Below the pieces are notes generated by a model. It did not search any database and was not told where the DNA came from. It worked only from the letters and a program-made list of their open reading frames with translations. Made by a program: the position numbers and the translations under genes. Positions 1 to 7,408 of a stretch of 12,885 nt of DNA are shown piece after piece. How positions within the stretch are numbered: position 1 is the first letter of the stretch; every line of letters begins with the position of its first letter. The DNA comes from Kiritimatiellia bacterium (GTDB taxonomy: Bacteria > Verrucomicrobiota > Kiritimatiellia > RFP12 > UBA3636). Where the stretch lies: positions 1-12,885 of the forward strand of contig JAFUXX010000369.1 in NCBI GenBank assembly GCA_017476965.1. Reading direction: 5' to 3'.

Positions 1-115
1 GCGCGCGGTGCAGCGAAAGGGCGCGCTCCGCGAACGTCGCGAGCGCGGCGAGGCCGAGAGCGAGGATGACCCACAGGACCGGGCCGCCCATGCGCAGTGT
101 TTCGGTCACGTGCAT
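1..115 (-). CDS. MotA/TolQ/ExbB-type proton-channel protein, N-terminal fragment (runs off window)
   Basis: Only the first 38 codons are present; the gene continues beyond position 1. The visible protein starts MHVTETLRMGGPVLWVILAL and continues as a single hydrophobic helix (about residues 9-30) followed by a short charged stretch (AERALSLHRA). The GGPV-W-I-L start and the helix ending in an E-R-x-L-x-L-x-R pattern are typical of ExbB/TolQ-like channel subunits, which use proton flow across the inner membrane to drive TonB/Tol-type envelope machines together with an ExbD/TolR partner. The gene follows the giant GspK-like gene on the same strand after a 63-bp gap that holds a strong hairpin, so it could be the next operon member or a separate unit. 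ATG at 115 was chosen; an in-frame ATG at 91 is the alternative. No good Shine-Dalgarno is visible. The family call rests on a short N-terminus only. Confidence 0.6.
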   Translation of the reverse strand, partial: MHVTETLRMGGPVLWVILALGLAALATFAERALSLHRA

Positions 116-140
116 TGCAGTATGTCGCTTCGGGCGGGAC

Positions 141-170
141 GGCCGCGCGGCCCGTGGCGGGCGCGCGGCC
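141..170 (-). terminator. Strong GC hairpin between the GspK-like giant and the ExbB-like gene
   Basis: Bases 141-149 (GGCCGCGCG) pair perfectly with 162-170 (CGCGCGGCC). Inside them 151-154 (CCCG) pairs with 158-161 (CGGG) around a 3-base loop, with base 150 bulged. The structure starts 9 bases after the stop codon of the upstream minus-strand gene. There is no T-tract after it, so it is not a classical intrinsic terminator. It could slow polymerase, protect the 3' end of the upstream message from exonucleases, or reduce expression of the downstream gene. Confidence 0.5.
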
Positions 171-178
171 GGCGGGCG

Positions 179-3100
179 CTAGAACACGCGGAACGAACGG
201 ATGTACCAGTTGTGGAACGCGTACGGTTTGCCGTCCACCTCGGGGAGGAGCCCGTCCGCCGTGCGGGCCGGCTCCGGGTCGCGCCAGAGCTCGACGAGCG
301 CGTGCGTCGTGGCGAGCGAGTTGCCGTCGGCCGTGCTTTCCTCTTCGCCGAACTTCGGCGTGTACGCGTCCGCGCGGATGATCGCGAGGAACGTCTGCCC
401 GCGCGTCGCGAAGGAGTCGCCGATGTTGGCGAGGAGCGCTTCGCGGTCGGCGTCGGTGGCCAGGTCGTCGAAACTCGTGCCGCTGGAGTAGTTGGAGTCG
501 AAGTGGTCCAGATTGCCCGTCATGAGCATTTCGAGAACCGGGTTCGGCAGCGAACTTTCGCCGTCGGCCATGCCGAGGCAGTCGGAGAGGCTCCGGGCCA
601 TCGGCCAGCCGGCGTCCTCGAAGTCGTCCTTGTCCGTCGGCGTGGCGAACCGGATCGAGCCGTGGCGCACCGCGGTTTCCTCGATTGCCTTGTGCATGGC
701 CACGGCGACCGCCGCGGCCTGCTTTTCGTCGAGCTGCTTCGGGGCGGCGCTGCCCGACGTGCCGGTGCTGAACCCTTCCGACTGGTACGGCGCGCCGATG
801 AGCGCGGACTGGTACGGGTAGAGGTTCGGCACGAAGCGCTGCAGCGCGTTGTACGTGCGCCCGCTGCCGTGCACCCACTCCGTGGCGCGGAGGGGCGCGC
901 GCGATTCGAGGTGGACCAGCCCCGGGGCGTTGAGGTTGACGCGGCCTTCGGGCAGGAGCGCGGAGTACGCGAGCTGCTTCGGGAAGCTGTTCTCGCCGCT
1001 CGTCGCGGGCATTTCGCCGGAGTCGCTGTAGTCCTTGTACGTCGGATACCGGTCCTGCGCCGGGGACGAGGCGAAGTAGTCGAACACCGGGTGGAAGTCC
1101 GCGCGGTAAGTCGGCGTCGCCCCGCCCGCCTTGGGCCTGTACGTGCGGTACAGCGAAAGCGTCTCGTACGGGCCGCACATGACGTTGCCCAAGTCGGCCG
1201 GCGAGCGGAAAGCCTTTCCGTTGGCTATGCGGGAGCGCAGCGCCTTGACGACGTCCGCGTTTTTGTCCGACATCAAACTGCCGTCGGAGACGTCGAGGTT
1301 GGGGCCGTCGCCGGGCGCCCAGCGGTGCAGGAAGTCGGGGCGCGAAACGTAGTTCTTGTCGGCGCTGCCCGTGAAGACGGCGTCGAGCCAGAACGAGAAG
1401 TCGGGGCTGCTCCTCGGATTGTCCCCGAAAATCCAGTTCTGCTGGAACTCGTTGAGCGGAATCGTGAGCTGCTGGGGCTCCTCGAGGTCGTCGCACGCGT
1501 TTTCGTCGATTTCCTTGCGGAACTTCTTGATCCACTTCACGTCGTCGGACAGGATGGACTCGTCGCGCGTGATGCGGTTGTTGATCCAGTACATCGTGCC
1601 CGGGTAGTTGCGCTGCATGCCGCCGTCGTTCTCGCGGTGCGTGACAAGGCAAGTGGTGTCCATGCCGAACTGCGGCACGGTGCACATCGCCCAGCCCCAG
1701 CCGAGGGCCTGCTTCGCGTCAAGCTGCGTCTTGCCGGAGGCGGCCGCGCCGGAAATGAGCTTGCCGATGTCCATCGTGTCGCCCTGGAAGTGCTTGGACT
1801 TGTCGCCGTGCCACACGTAGGCGTCCATGCCGATCCAGTACGCCTTGTCGTTGCCGTCGATCTGGGGAGCCGGGACCTGCTGGACGATGTCGCCGGTGTT
1901 CTCGTCCTTGATCGTGACCTTCATGCGGATCGGAATCCACACGTCCTGGTCGTCGCCGTTTTCGTACTCGGCGTTCGTCGGCGGCGGGAAGACGAATTTC
2001 GGCTCGGTCCAGGAATCGACCGTTCCGTCGCCGTCGGAGTCGACGAGTCTCGGGAGCGTGGACTTGTCCGCGTCGAGCGAACAGAGCACGTAGAAGACCG
2101 GATCGCCGCCAGTCGTCGAGTCGTTGGAGAACCCTTTGGAATTGGCATTGCCGTCCGAACTGACGCCGATCCAGACCTCGGAAGGCGCGTCGGCCGCGCC
2201 CTTGATCGCGAGGCCTTTCTTGACGGCGGAGTAGGACCTGTCCGGAGCCGTGGGCCCGATGAACGGATTGGAATTGTCCATGCGAAGCCAGCCGTTCGGT
2301 GCCGGAGCGGGTTTCGCGGGGCCCCATGAAATGAGGTCGCCGTCTTCGAAGAGCGGCACGATCGTGTTTTTGCCCGAAGACCTGGACACGGAATTTTCGG
2401 CGGGCCACGTGGACATGACGTCCCAGTCCATCGTCATCGTGTACTTGTGCTTCGGAAAATCCTTCCACTCCGGCGCCTGGTTGTAGAAAGCCGCGGCGGC
2501 GCCGGCGTGTATGCGGCCCTTGTACACGACCGCCCACTTCTCGAAGTCCCTGCTGCTGAATCCGCCGGCCGCGGGGTCGATCCACGTTTTCCACGTGTTG
2601 TACGGGGGCAGGCCGCCCTCGACGAACGAATTGCCGCGGCCGGTGCAGTACCAGTTCGTCGTGCACGATTCCCACGTGACGTACGCCCAGGTGTGGCTCA
2701 GGAGCGGAATCGGCTCCGTCGCGGGGAAATCGAGCGGATCGGTGCTGCCGGGCTTGGAGTCGGCGACGCGGTTGGAATCGTCGTCGTTCCTGCCGGACGA
2801 AACGGACGGGAGCGCGGACCAGATGTTCTTTTTGCTCCATCCGGCGAGGTCGGCCTTGCCGGGCACGAGGTCTTCGTCCATCGCGTCGAGCATCGCCACC
2901 GTGGCGAGGCGCGCCTTGGAGACCGTGATCTTCTTGCTCGAACCGGCGCCCTCGTAGAGCGTGAGTTCGTCCTTGGACGAATCGGACACTTCGCCGGAGG
3001 AGAGGCCCGCGGACTTGCGCGAGCGCGCAAAGACCTTGCCCATGTTCACGAGCGCGCGGGAGGCGAACCTGTCCATTTCGGCGGAGGAGAGCTTCGACAC

Positions 3101-4207
3101 GCCGTTTTTGCCCTTCAGCTCGTCTTCCGTCGGCAGGTGCAGGCGCGGGAAGCCGTCGGGGTCGAGCCCTTCGAGCGCCATCGAGAAGCCGCCGACCTGG
3201 TCGGCCGGGAAGAAGGAATTCCTGGTAACGGAGGAGTTGGACTTGTTCCAGACCTGGGCGTCCTTGAGCAGGGACTTGCCGGACGGCCAGAGCAGGTCGA
3301 GCGCGCCGCTCGACCCTTTCGCGTCGAGCCGGCCGCCGAGCTGCACCGTCGAGTTGCGCTTGTCTTCGAGCTGCAGGCGGATGTCGGCGAACGAGACGAA
3401 CGACCCGCCGGATTGCTTGCGCTTGTCGAGGTACTGGGCGGCGTTGTCGATCGTGCGGGGAACCTCGACCGCCTCGGCCTCGCCGCTGCCGGAGGCGTTC
3501 TCGAACTTGGCGTCTGCCGTCGGGAGGATGTACGCCGACGGATCGGAGACGAAGCGCCGCCGCTGGATCTGCACCGCGGTGTTCGGGGTGCCGTTCGTGA
3601 ACGACAGGTTCGGGTCGAGGAGGCCAGTCGTGGGCAGCACGAGGAACGCGTAGCGGCCGATGATGGAGTCCTCGCCCGGGCGGCCGAGGTCGCCGTAGAG
3701 GTTCACGCCGGAGGGGCGGTTCTTGATCGGGTCGGAGACCTTGATCGACGAGTGGATCGGAGCCCAGTCGACCTTGGCCGAGCGCGCCATCGCGATCTGC
3801 GCCGGCGTGAGGTACTTCGTCATCTCGTACGTGAGAAGCTGCGCGCCCACGCGCTCGTGGTCGGAGACAGTGGCGCCGGAGTCGTTTCTGCCGCCCTTCA
3901 CGGCGAGGCGGGCGGACTGCAGGTAGTCGTTGGTGCGGCTGCCGGAGGAGGCGAGCCACGGCTCGGGCCAGATCGGCGCCGCCCAGTCGTTGGTCGGGCT
4001 GTCGAACGACATGTCCACCGCTTCGATCACGCGGCCGAGCGCCGTCGAAAGCGACTGCCGGGCCACGTGGCCGTTCTTGAGGTTCGTCGTGCCGGCCTGC
4101 TCGGTGCGCATGAACGTCGCGAACGCCACGGCCATGAGCATCATGACCGAGAGCATTCCGAGCACGATGACGAGCGCGCTGCCGCTCCGTTTGTTGTCGG
4201 TCTTCAT
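179..4207 (-). CDS. Giant GspK-like pseudopilin (Verru_Chthon cassette protein A-like), 1342 aa
   Basis: The N-terminus MKTDNKRSGSALVIVLGMLS leads into one hydrophobic helix (about residues 10-32), then polar sequence (RTEQAG) and an amphipathic stretch. This is the GspK/PilX layout, which lacks the +5 glutamate of other pilins. The rest is a very large, probably periplasmic domain with many Trp, Tyr, Asp and Ser residues. Visible features are a GRYAFLVLP segment near residue 184, a calcium-type DSDGDGTVD loop at 723-731, a GRVNLNAPG segment in the C-terminal third and a TRGQTFLAIIRADAY segment near the end, resembling the R-G-x-T-F strand of GspK-like proteins. At 1342 residues it is roughly four times a usual GspK, but the large protein of the verrucomicrobial four-protein cassette is of this scale. 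ATG 4207 is preceded by GGAG with a 9-base spacer. The gene follows the short GspG-like gene after 47 bp. The likely role is a pseudopilus tip or surface-exposed protein; this is inference. Confidence 0.75.
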   Translation of the reverse strand: MKTDNKRSGSALVIVLGMLSVMMLMAVAFATFMRTEQAGTTNLKNGHVARQSLSTALGRVIEAVDMSFDSPTNDWAAPIWPEPWLASSGSRTNDYLQSARLAVKGGRNDSGATVSDHERVGAQLLTYEMTKYLTPAQIAMARSAKVDWAPIHSSIKVSDPIKNRPSGVNLYGDLGRPGEDSIIGRYAFLVLPTTGLLDPNLSFTNGTPNTAVQIQRRRFVSDPSAYILPTADAKFENASGSGEAEAVEVPRTIDNAAQYLDKRKQSGGSFVSFADIRLQLEDKRNSTVQLGGRLDAKGSSGALDLLWPSGKSLLKDAQVWNKSNSSVTRNSFFPADQVGGFSMALEGLDPDGFPRLHLPTEDELKGKNGVSKLSSAEMDRFASRALVNMGKVFARSRKSAGLSSGEVSDSSKDELTLYEGAGSSKKITVSKARLATVAMLDAMDEDLVPGKADLAGWSKKNIWSALPSVSSGRNDDDSNRVADSKPGSTDPLDFPATEPIPLLSHTWAYVTWESCTTNWYCTGRGNSFVEGGLPPYNTWKTWIDPAAGGFSSRDFEKWAVVYKGRIHAGAAAAFYNQAPEWKDFPKHKYTMTMDWDVMSTWPAENSVSRSSGKNTIVPLFEDGDLISWGPAKPAPAPNGWLRMDNSNPFIGPTAPDRSYSAVKKGLAIKGAADAPSEVWIGVSSDGNANSKGFSNDSTTGGDPVFYVLCSLDADKSTLPRLVDSDGDGTVDSWTEPKFVFPPPTNAEYENGDDQDVWIPIRMKVTIKDENTGDIVQQVPAPQIDGNDKAYWIGMDAYVWHGDKSKHFQGDTMDIGKLISGAAASGKTQLDAKQALGWGWAMCTVPQFGMDTTCLVTHRENDGGMQRNYPGTMYWINNRITRDESILSDDVKWIKKFRKEIDENACDDLEEPQQLTIPLNEFQQNWIFGDNPRSSPDFSFWLDAVFTGSADKNYVSRPDFLHRWAPGDGPNLDVSDGSLMSDKNADVVKALRSRIANGKAFRSPADLGNVMCGPYETLSLYRTYRPKAGGATPTYRADFHPVFDYFASSPAQDRYPTYKDYSDSGEMPATSGENSFPKQLAYSALLPEGRVNLNAPGLVHLESRAPLRATEWVHGSGRTYNALQRFVPNLYPYQSALIGAPYQSEGFSTGTSGSAAPKQLDEKQAAAVAVAMHKAIEETAVRHGSIRFATPTDKDDFEDAGWPMARSLSDCLGMADGESSLPNPVLEMLMTGNLDHFDSNYSSGTSFDDLATDADREALLANIGDSFATRGQTFLAIIRADAYTPKFGEEESTADGNSLATTHALVELWRDPEPARTADGLLPEVDGKPYAFHNWYIRSFRVF

Positions 4208-4254
4208 TGTCGAAATCTCCTGTCTTGTCTCCGCGCCCCGGCCTCTCCCGCGCC

Positions 4255-4743
4255 CTAGTACGCCTGGTAGTACTGGCCGAACTGCGCGGGGAAGGAAACC
4301 GCGGCCTCGTACACGGCGTCGGCCTGGAGTTCGCCGATGTCGTCGAAGCGGACGCGGTACGGGTTGCCCCACGGGTCGAGGAACTCGCGGTTGTCCCCTT
4401 CGAACTTGTCTGGAGGAGCCTGGAAAAACGGCGTCTTGTGCGCGTTGTGCCCGAAGAGCGGGCGCATGTTGTCCTCGGTCAGCGACGTTTCGCCGCTGCC
4501 GAAGCCGGACGGCCATTCGTGGAACGCCATGTAGTATGAGCGGAACGCGGCGGCGATCTGCTGCGTTTCGGCCGTGGCCATCGCGACGTAGGCGCGCTGG
4601 CGCGCCGCGACGGCGGACGACGTCACGAGCCCCATCAGCAGCGCGATGATGCCGACGACGGCGAGTATTTCCAGAAGCGTGAAGCCCGCGCCGCGCCGGC
4701 CGCCTGCCGGTTCGCCCCGGGTTGTCGTTTCGTCGATTTGCAT
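4255..4743 (-). CDS. Short GspG-like pseudopilin with DPWGNPY motif, 162 aa
   Basis: Prepilin leader of 20 residues ending GAG, then FTLLEILAVVGIIALLMGLV (residues 21-40). Cleavage by a prepilin peptidase would follow G20, with the +5 glutamate at E25. The segment DPWGNPY at 123-129 is the hallmark of GspG major pseudopilins. The protein is near normal GspG length but ends in QFGQYYQAY and lacks the usual C-terminal S-x-G-x-D-G...DDI calcium-binding loop. It sits between the J-like and giant K-like genes, 18 bp after the former, in a position not expected of the basic four-gene cassette. Start ATG 4743 is preceded by GGGGATTTTTCGGAA, a purine run about 11 bases upstream. The most likely role is a structural subunit of the pseudopilus; a minor-pseudopilin role is also possible. 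Confidence 0.8.
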   Translation of the reverse strand: MQIDETTTRGEPAGGRRGAGFTLLEILAVVGIIALLMGLVTSSAVAARQRAYVAMATAETQQIAAAFRSYYMAFHEWPSGFGSGETSLTEDNMRPLFGHNAHKTPFFQAPPDKFEGDNREFLDPWGNPYRVRFDDIGELQADAVYEAAVSFPAQFGQYYQAY

Positions 4744-4761
4744 TTCCGAAAAATCCCCGCG

Positions 4762-5538
4762 CTAGAAGCTGATGATGTCGTCCTTGGTCTTGGACAGCCT
4801 GTTCTCGGTGCCGTCGCGGCCGTAGGACACGACCGACAGGCCGGAAAAAGACCCCGTGGGCTTGAGCTCGAAGCGGAGCTTCACGCCGACCGGCGCCGAG
4901 GAGGCGTCGGACCACGTGGCCTCGCCGACATCTTCCGCATTGTACGGACGGTCGTTTTCCACCCTGCCAAGGTCGGCCCGTATCGCCGAGACGGTGAACG
5001 AAGACTCGTAGCCGCGGCCGTTGTACTCCTCGCCGTCCTTGCCGGAAAGGAGCGTGCGGACCGTAGAACCGTCGTCCTGCCACCTGCCGTTGGAATTGCG
5101 CTTGAGAGCCGTTTCCTCGCGGGTGCAGCGCGAACCGCCGGAGAAGGAGTACTTCACGTGCCGGTACTCTTTCTCGAAACCGTCTTCGGAGCGGGCGAGG
5201 CGCACGAATTCGATCGACCCGGAGGAGCCTTCGGAGATCTTGATCGGGTCGTTGCCGCCGACGAAATCGCGCATGTCCACGGCCGTTTCGAGGTCGCGGG
5301 CGAGCGTACCCGCGACGGAGCGCACGACCATGCCGCCTTCGGCGCGGGCGTAGCCCGAGTCCCACGAGCGGGAGGCCTGCGTGAAGAGCTGCCCGATCAT
5401 GAGGACGACGACCATCAGGATCGCCGTCGCCACCATGACCTCGATCAGCGAAAACGCCGCGCGCGCACGGACGCGGAGCGGCGCGCGCGGGGCCGATGCG
5501 CCCCCGCGCCTCGTGGTTTCACGATCGTCGTCGAACAT
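4762..5538 (-). CDS. GspJ-like minor pseudopilin (Verru_Chthon cassette protein C-like), 258 aa
   Basis: A 28-residue basic leader ends RARA, followed by FSLIEVMVATAILMVVVLMI (residues 29-48) with glutamate at +5 (E33). After the helix comes a TQASRSWDSGYARAEGG segment and a Leu/Val/Arg-rich stretch (VVRSVAGTLARDLETA). That arrangement, a W within an S-R-x-W motif followed by residues leading to an L-A-R-D-L pattern, resembles GspJ and the C protein of the verrucomicrobial cassette. The globular part ends GLSVVSYGRDGTENRL...ISF. ATG 5538 was chosen over an in-frame TTG at 5544 because GAGG lies 9 bases before the ATG but only 3 before the TTG. Gaps are 63 bp upstream, containing a terminator-like hairpin, and 18 bp downstream. 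GspJ is a tip pseudopilin in known systems; that role here is inferred. Confidence 0.78.
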   Translation of the reverse strand: MFDDDRETTRRGGASAPRAPLRVRARAAFSLIEVMVATAILMVVVLMIGQLFTQASRSWDSGYARAEGGMVVRSVAGTLARDLETAVDMRDFVGGNDPIKISEGSSGSIEFVRLARSEDGFEKEYRHVKYSFSGGSRCTREETALKRNSNGRWQDDGSTVRTLLSGKDGEEYNGRGYESSFTVSAIRADLGRVENDRPYNAEDVGEATWSDASSAPVGVKLRFELKPTGSFSGLSVVSYGRDGTENRLSKTKDDIISF

Positions 5539-5564
5539 TTCCAAAATCCTCTTTTGCCCTTTAG

Positions 5565-5595
5565 AAAAACGCCGCCGCGAATCCGTCGCACGGCG
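5565..5595 (-). terminator. Terminator-like hairpin with T-tract inside the operon
   Basis: Read on the minus strand, GGCG complement 5592-5595 and TCGC complement 5586-5589 pair with 5573-5580, giving an 8-bp stem with a 2-base bulge (5590-5591) and a 5-base loop (5581-5585). Three bases later there is a run of five T (5569-5565). It begins 6 bases after the stop of the I-like gene and lies before the J-like gene. It has the form of an intrinsic terminator but sits between co-directional genes with normal spacing, so partial read-through that sets subunit ratios is a plausible role. Confidence 0.45.
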
Positions 5596-5601
5596 CGCCC
5601 G

Positions 5602-6414
5602 TCACGGACGGTGCACGAACGCGTATTCCTGCGAAAACACCGGACCGTTCACGTAAGGCGCCGGGTATCCCTTGTCGGAAGAAACGACGGACACGACGTA
5701 GCGGCTCGGGAGCCAGATGTCGGTGTTTCCGTCCTTGAGCGGCTCGTCGAGATCGACCTTGATCTTTCCGGACTTGATGTACGACTCCCCGTTGTCCTCG
5801 TCCTCGTTCCAGTCGATGTTCTTGAACGCGCGCGCCTTGCGCTCGATCTTGACGACGCGGACGAGGAACTGCGGCGGGAGGACGAAATTCCTCGCCGCGC
5901 TCGAAAAGTCGGGCTTGTCCTCTTCGCGGCACACGTACCAGAACACGTTGTTGCCGGACGCGCCGTTGTAGTTCACGTCGTCAGAACCGTTGGAGCCGGC
6001 CCCGGCCGCCTCGCGGGCGCGGAGGGAGTAGCTGGAATTGGAGGAAAACGATTTTCCCTTTTGCAGCTTGTAGGAATTGCCCGCGAGGTTGGTGTCCTTG
6101 ACGACAGCCTGCCACCACTTCTCGGCGTCCTCCCACGTTGCGAGGTCGTCGATCTGGCGCGCGCGCGCCGAAATCGTTTCGAGAAGCGCCGAGGCGAACG
6201 ACGCCTGCGACAGGTCGCCGCGCGACTGCGCCCCCTGGCGCAGGCCGATCGGGAAGAGGCTGAACACGGCCACGAGGCCGCCGCCCACGACCACGAGCGC
6301 GAGGCACACTTCGATGAGCGAAAACGCCGCCCGCCGGCGCGCGCCGCCGCGCACCGCCGCCTTCATCGCGGAGAGCAATCCCCTGCCCCCGCCAGACTCG
6401 TTCCTTGTTGTCAT
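5602..6414 (-). CDS. GspI-like minor pseudopilin (Verru_Chthon cassette protein B-like), 270 aa
   Basis: A 30-residue leader rich in Arg (GGARRRAA) precedes FSLIEVCLALVVVGGGLVAV (residues 31-50), with Ala at -1 and the +5 glutamate at E35. The sequence goes on as FSLFPIGLRQGAQSRGDLSQ, then SALLETI. This helix-P-I-G-L pattern followed by a Ser-rich amphipathic region is characteristic of GspI-like proteins and of cassette protein B in Verrucomicrobia. The C-terminal part contains FLVRVVKIERK and a VVSVVSSD strand. Start ATG 6414 carries the shared start-site repeat (6407-6426), with GGAGG unusually far away (12 bases). An in-frame ATG at 6366 would give a shorter basic leader (MKAAVRGGARRRAA) and cannot be excluded. 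It lies 47 bp after the H-like gene. Confidence 0.78.
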   Translation of the reverse strand: MTTRNESGGGRGLLSAMKAAVRGGARRRAAFSLIEVCLALVVVGGGLVAVFSLFPIGLRQGAQSRGDLSQASFASALLETISARARQIDDLATWEDAEKWWQAVVKDTNLAGNSYKLQKGKSFSSNSSYSLRAREAAGAGSNGSDDVNYNGASGNNVFWYVCREEDKPDFSSAARNFVLPPQFLVRVVKIERKARAFKNIDWNEDEDNGESYIKSGKIKVDLDEPLKDGNTDIWLPSRYVVSVVSSDKGYPAPYVNGPVFSQEYAFVHRP

Positions 6415-6426
6415 GTCGTCAAATCG
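6407..6426 (-). repeat. Shared 20-base start-site sequence, copy 4 (identical)
   Basis: On the minus strand this reads CGATTTGACGACATGACAAC, including the ATG of the I-like gene. It is identical to copies at 7342-7361 and 9152-9171. A GGAGG lies directly upstream of it, 12 bases from the ATG. Confidence 0.85.
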
Positions 6427-6461
6427 CCTCCAGCGTGCCAACTTCCATGCGTCCCGCCGAC

Positions 6462-7349
6462 TTACCGCGACGACGTGGACACCGTGCCGTCCTTGCGCAC
6501 CGTCACCTTGTGTTCGACGGTGCCGGAAGAAGCCTCGGACCCTTCGGAAATCACGAAATCGACCTGCTTTTCGACGCGGCCGTCGGGCAGCACGTGGACG
6601 TTGTTGCGCTTGGCCCAGTTCGGGTCGAAATCGCCGTCGCCCTTTTCGGAGCCCTTGAAGAAGAAGCCCGACGGCAGGATCTGCTCGGGCAGCACCACGA
6701 CTCCGTACTCGTGCCCTGCCGCGAAGTAGTCGCCGTCCGCCGAAGCGAACTGGGCCTGTGCGGGGATGCCGAACACCCAGCACTGCTCGTCGGAGGAGAA
6801 CCACGGCGGGTAGGCGTAGTAGGCGAGGCACTGGCCGTCGATGTCGAACTGGTACTGCCCGGAGAAATTCTGCAGGTACGACTCGACGAGCTCGTCGTAG
6901 GCGTCGCCGGTCTCGTCCACGCCCGTGATGGCGCCGGAGGAATCCTCCAGGTCCGCGAACGGGTCGAGAATCCACTTCACCTGCTTGGTCTTGCCGTCCG
7001 CGTCCTTGAAGGTGCTGACCTTCTTCTTCATGTAGGACGGCTGGCGCGCCGCGTTGTCCGTCTCCATGATCATGCCGACCTTGCGGATGACGATGAACTT
7101 GTTGACGTCCGTCGGCCACACGTAGAGGTCGGTGCCCTCCACGCAAGCCTGCTGGCGGGCGAGCATGACGGCGCGGCGGAGGGCGTCCTCCGCGGAAGAT
7201 TCCGAAAACGCGCGCAGGATGCCGTTGTACCCGCCGACCGCGAGAACGGAGAGAATCGCGATGACGCCCATCACCGCCAGCAGCTCGATGAGCGTGAAAC
7301 CGCCCCGCCTCCGGCTCCCCGCCCGGCCCGTGTCTTTTCTCGTTGTCAT
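6462..7349 (-). CDS. GspH-like pseudopilin (Verru_Chthon cassette protein D-like), 295 aa
   Basis: A 17-residue leader (ending RRRGG) precedes FTLIELLAVMGVIAILSVLA, with G at -1 and the +5 glutamate at E22. After the helix comes EDALRRAVMLARQQACVEGT, the amphipathic L-x-x-A-R-Q-x-A pattern that marks GspH/FimT pseudopilins and cassette protein D. The middle is acidic and aromatic (DPFADLEDSSG, AYYAYPPWFSSDEQCW), and the C-terminus has the GspH-type ending: LPSGFFFKG, VHVLPDGRVEKQVDFVI and TVRKDGTVS. Two cysteines at about 174 and 190 could form a disulfide. At 295 residues it is much longer than an ordinary GspH because of the inserted middle region. ATG 7349 lies within the shared start-site repeat; GGAG is 13 bases upstream. 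It opens the H-I-J-like run. Confidence 0.8.
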   Translation of the reverse strand: MTTRKDTGRAGSRRRGGFTLIELLAVMGVIAILSVLAVGGYNGILRAFSESSAEDALRRAVMLARQQACVEGTDLYVWPTDVNKFIVIRKVGMIMETDNAARQPSYMKKKVSTFKDADGKTKQVKWILDPFADLEDSSGAITGVDETGDAYDELVESYLQNFSGQYQFDIDGQCLAYYAYPPWFSSDEQCWVFGIPAQAQFASADGDYFAAGHEYGVVVLPEQILPSGFFFKGSEKGDGDFDPNWAKRNNVHVLPDGRVEKQVDFVISEGSEASSGTVEHKVTVRKDGTVSTSSR

Positions 7350-7361
7350 GTCGTCAAATCG
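7342..7361 (-). repeat. Shared 20-base start-site sequence, copy 3 (identical)
   Basis: CGATTTGACGACATGACAAC on the minus strand, containing the ATG of the GspH-like gene. It is identical to copies at 6407-6426 and 9152-9171. Confidence 0.85.
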
Positions 7362-7373
7362 TCTCCATGTCCC

Positions 7374-7395
7374 GGCGCCGCAGGCGCAAGGCGCC
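7374..7395 (-). other. GC-rich inverted repeats in the gap before the GspH-like gene
   Basis: The palindrome GGCGCC occurs at 7374-7379 and 7390-7395, with GGCGC at 7383-7387 between them. Several mutually exclusive short hairpins can form, for example GGCGC with GCGCC. They sit between the stop of the upstream pseudopilin (7409) and the GspH-like start (7349). No T-tract follows, so this is a possible RNA-stabilising or pausing structure only. Confidence 0.25.
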
Positions 7396-7408
7396 CGCCC
7401 GCGGGTCC

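Noticed and set aside
8..2329. 773-codon open frame on the plus strand opposite the giant GspK-like gene
   Set aside because: It is a high-G+C shadow: the translation is almost only Arg, Val, Ala, Gly and Glu, has no domain pattern, and the opposite strand has a recognisable protein.
1719..3959. 746-codon minus-strand frame overlapping the giant gene in another frame
   Set aside because: Arg- and Pro-rich shadow of the correct frame, which has the pilin-like N-terminus and cassette A-like segments.
2447..4258. 603-codon plus-strand frame, and similar long ones at 4738-6729, 6405-7607 and 9661-11316
   Set aside because: Each lies antisense to recognised pseudopilin or GspF genes, has shadow-type composition rich in Arg, Val and His, and crosses gene borders on the other strand.
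4208..5365. N-terminal extension of the giant protein to 1728 residues
   Set aside because: The additional 386 codons overlap two clear pseudopilin genes and are Arg-rich; ATG 4207 has a proper ribosome site and starts directly before the hydrophobic helix.
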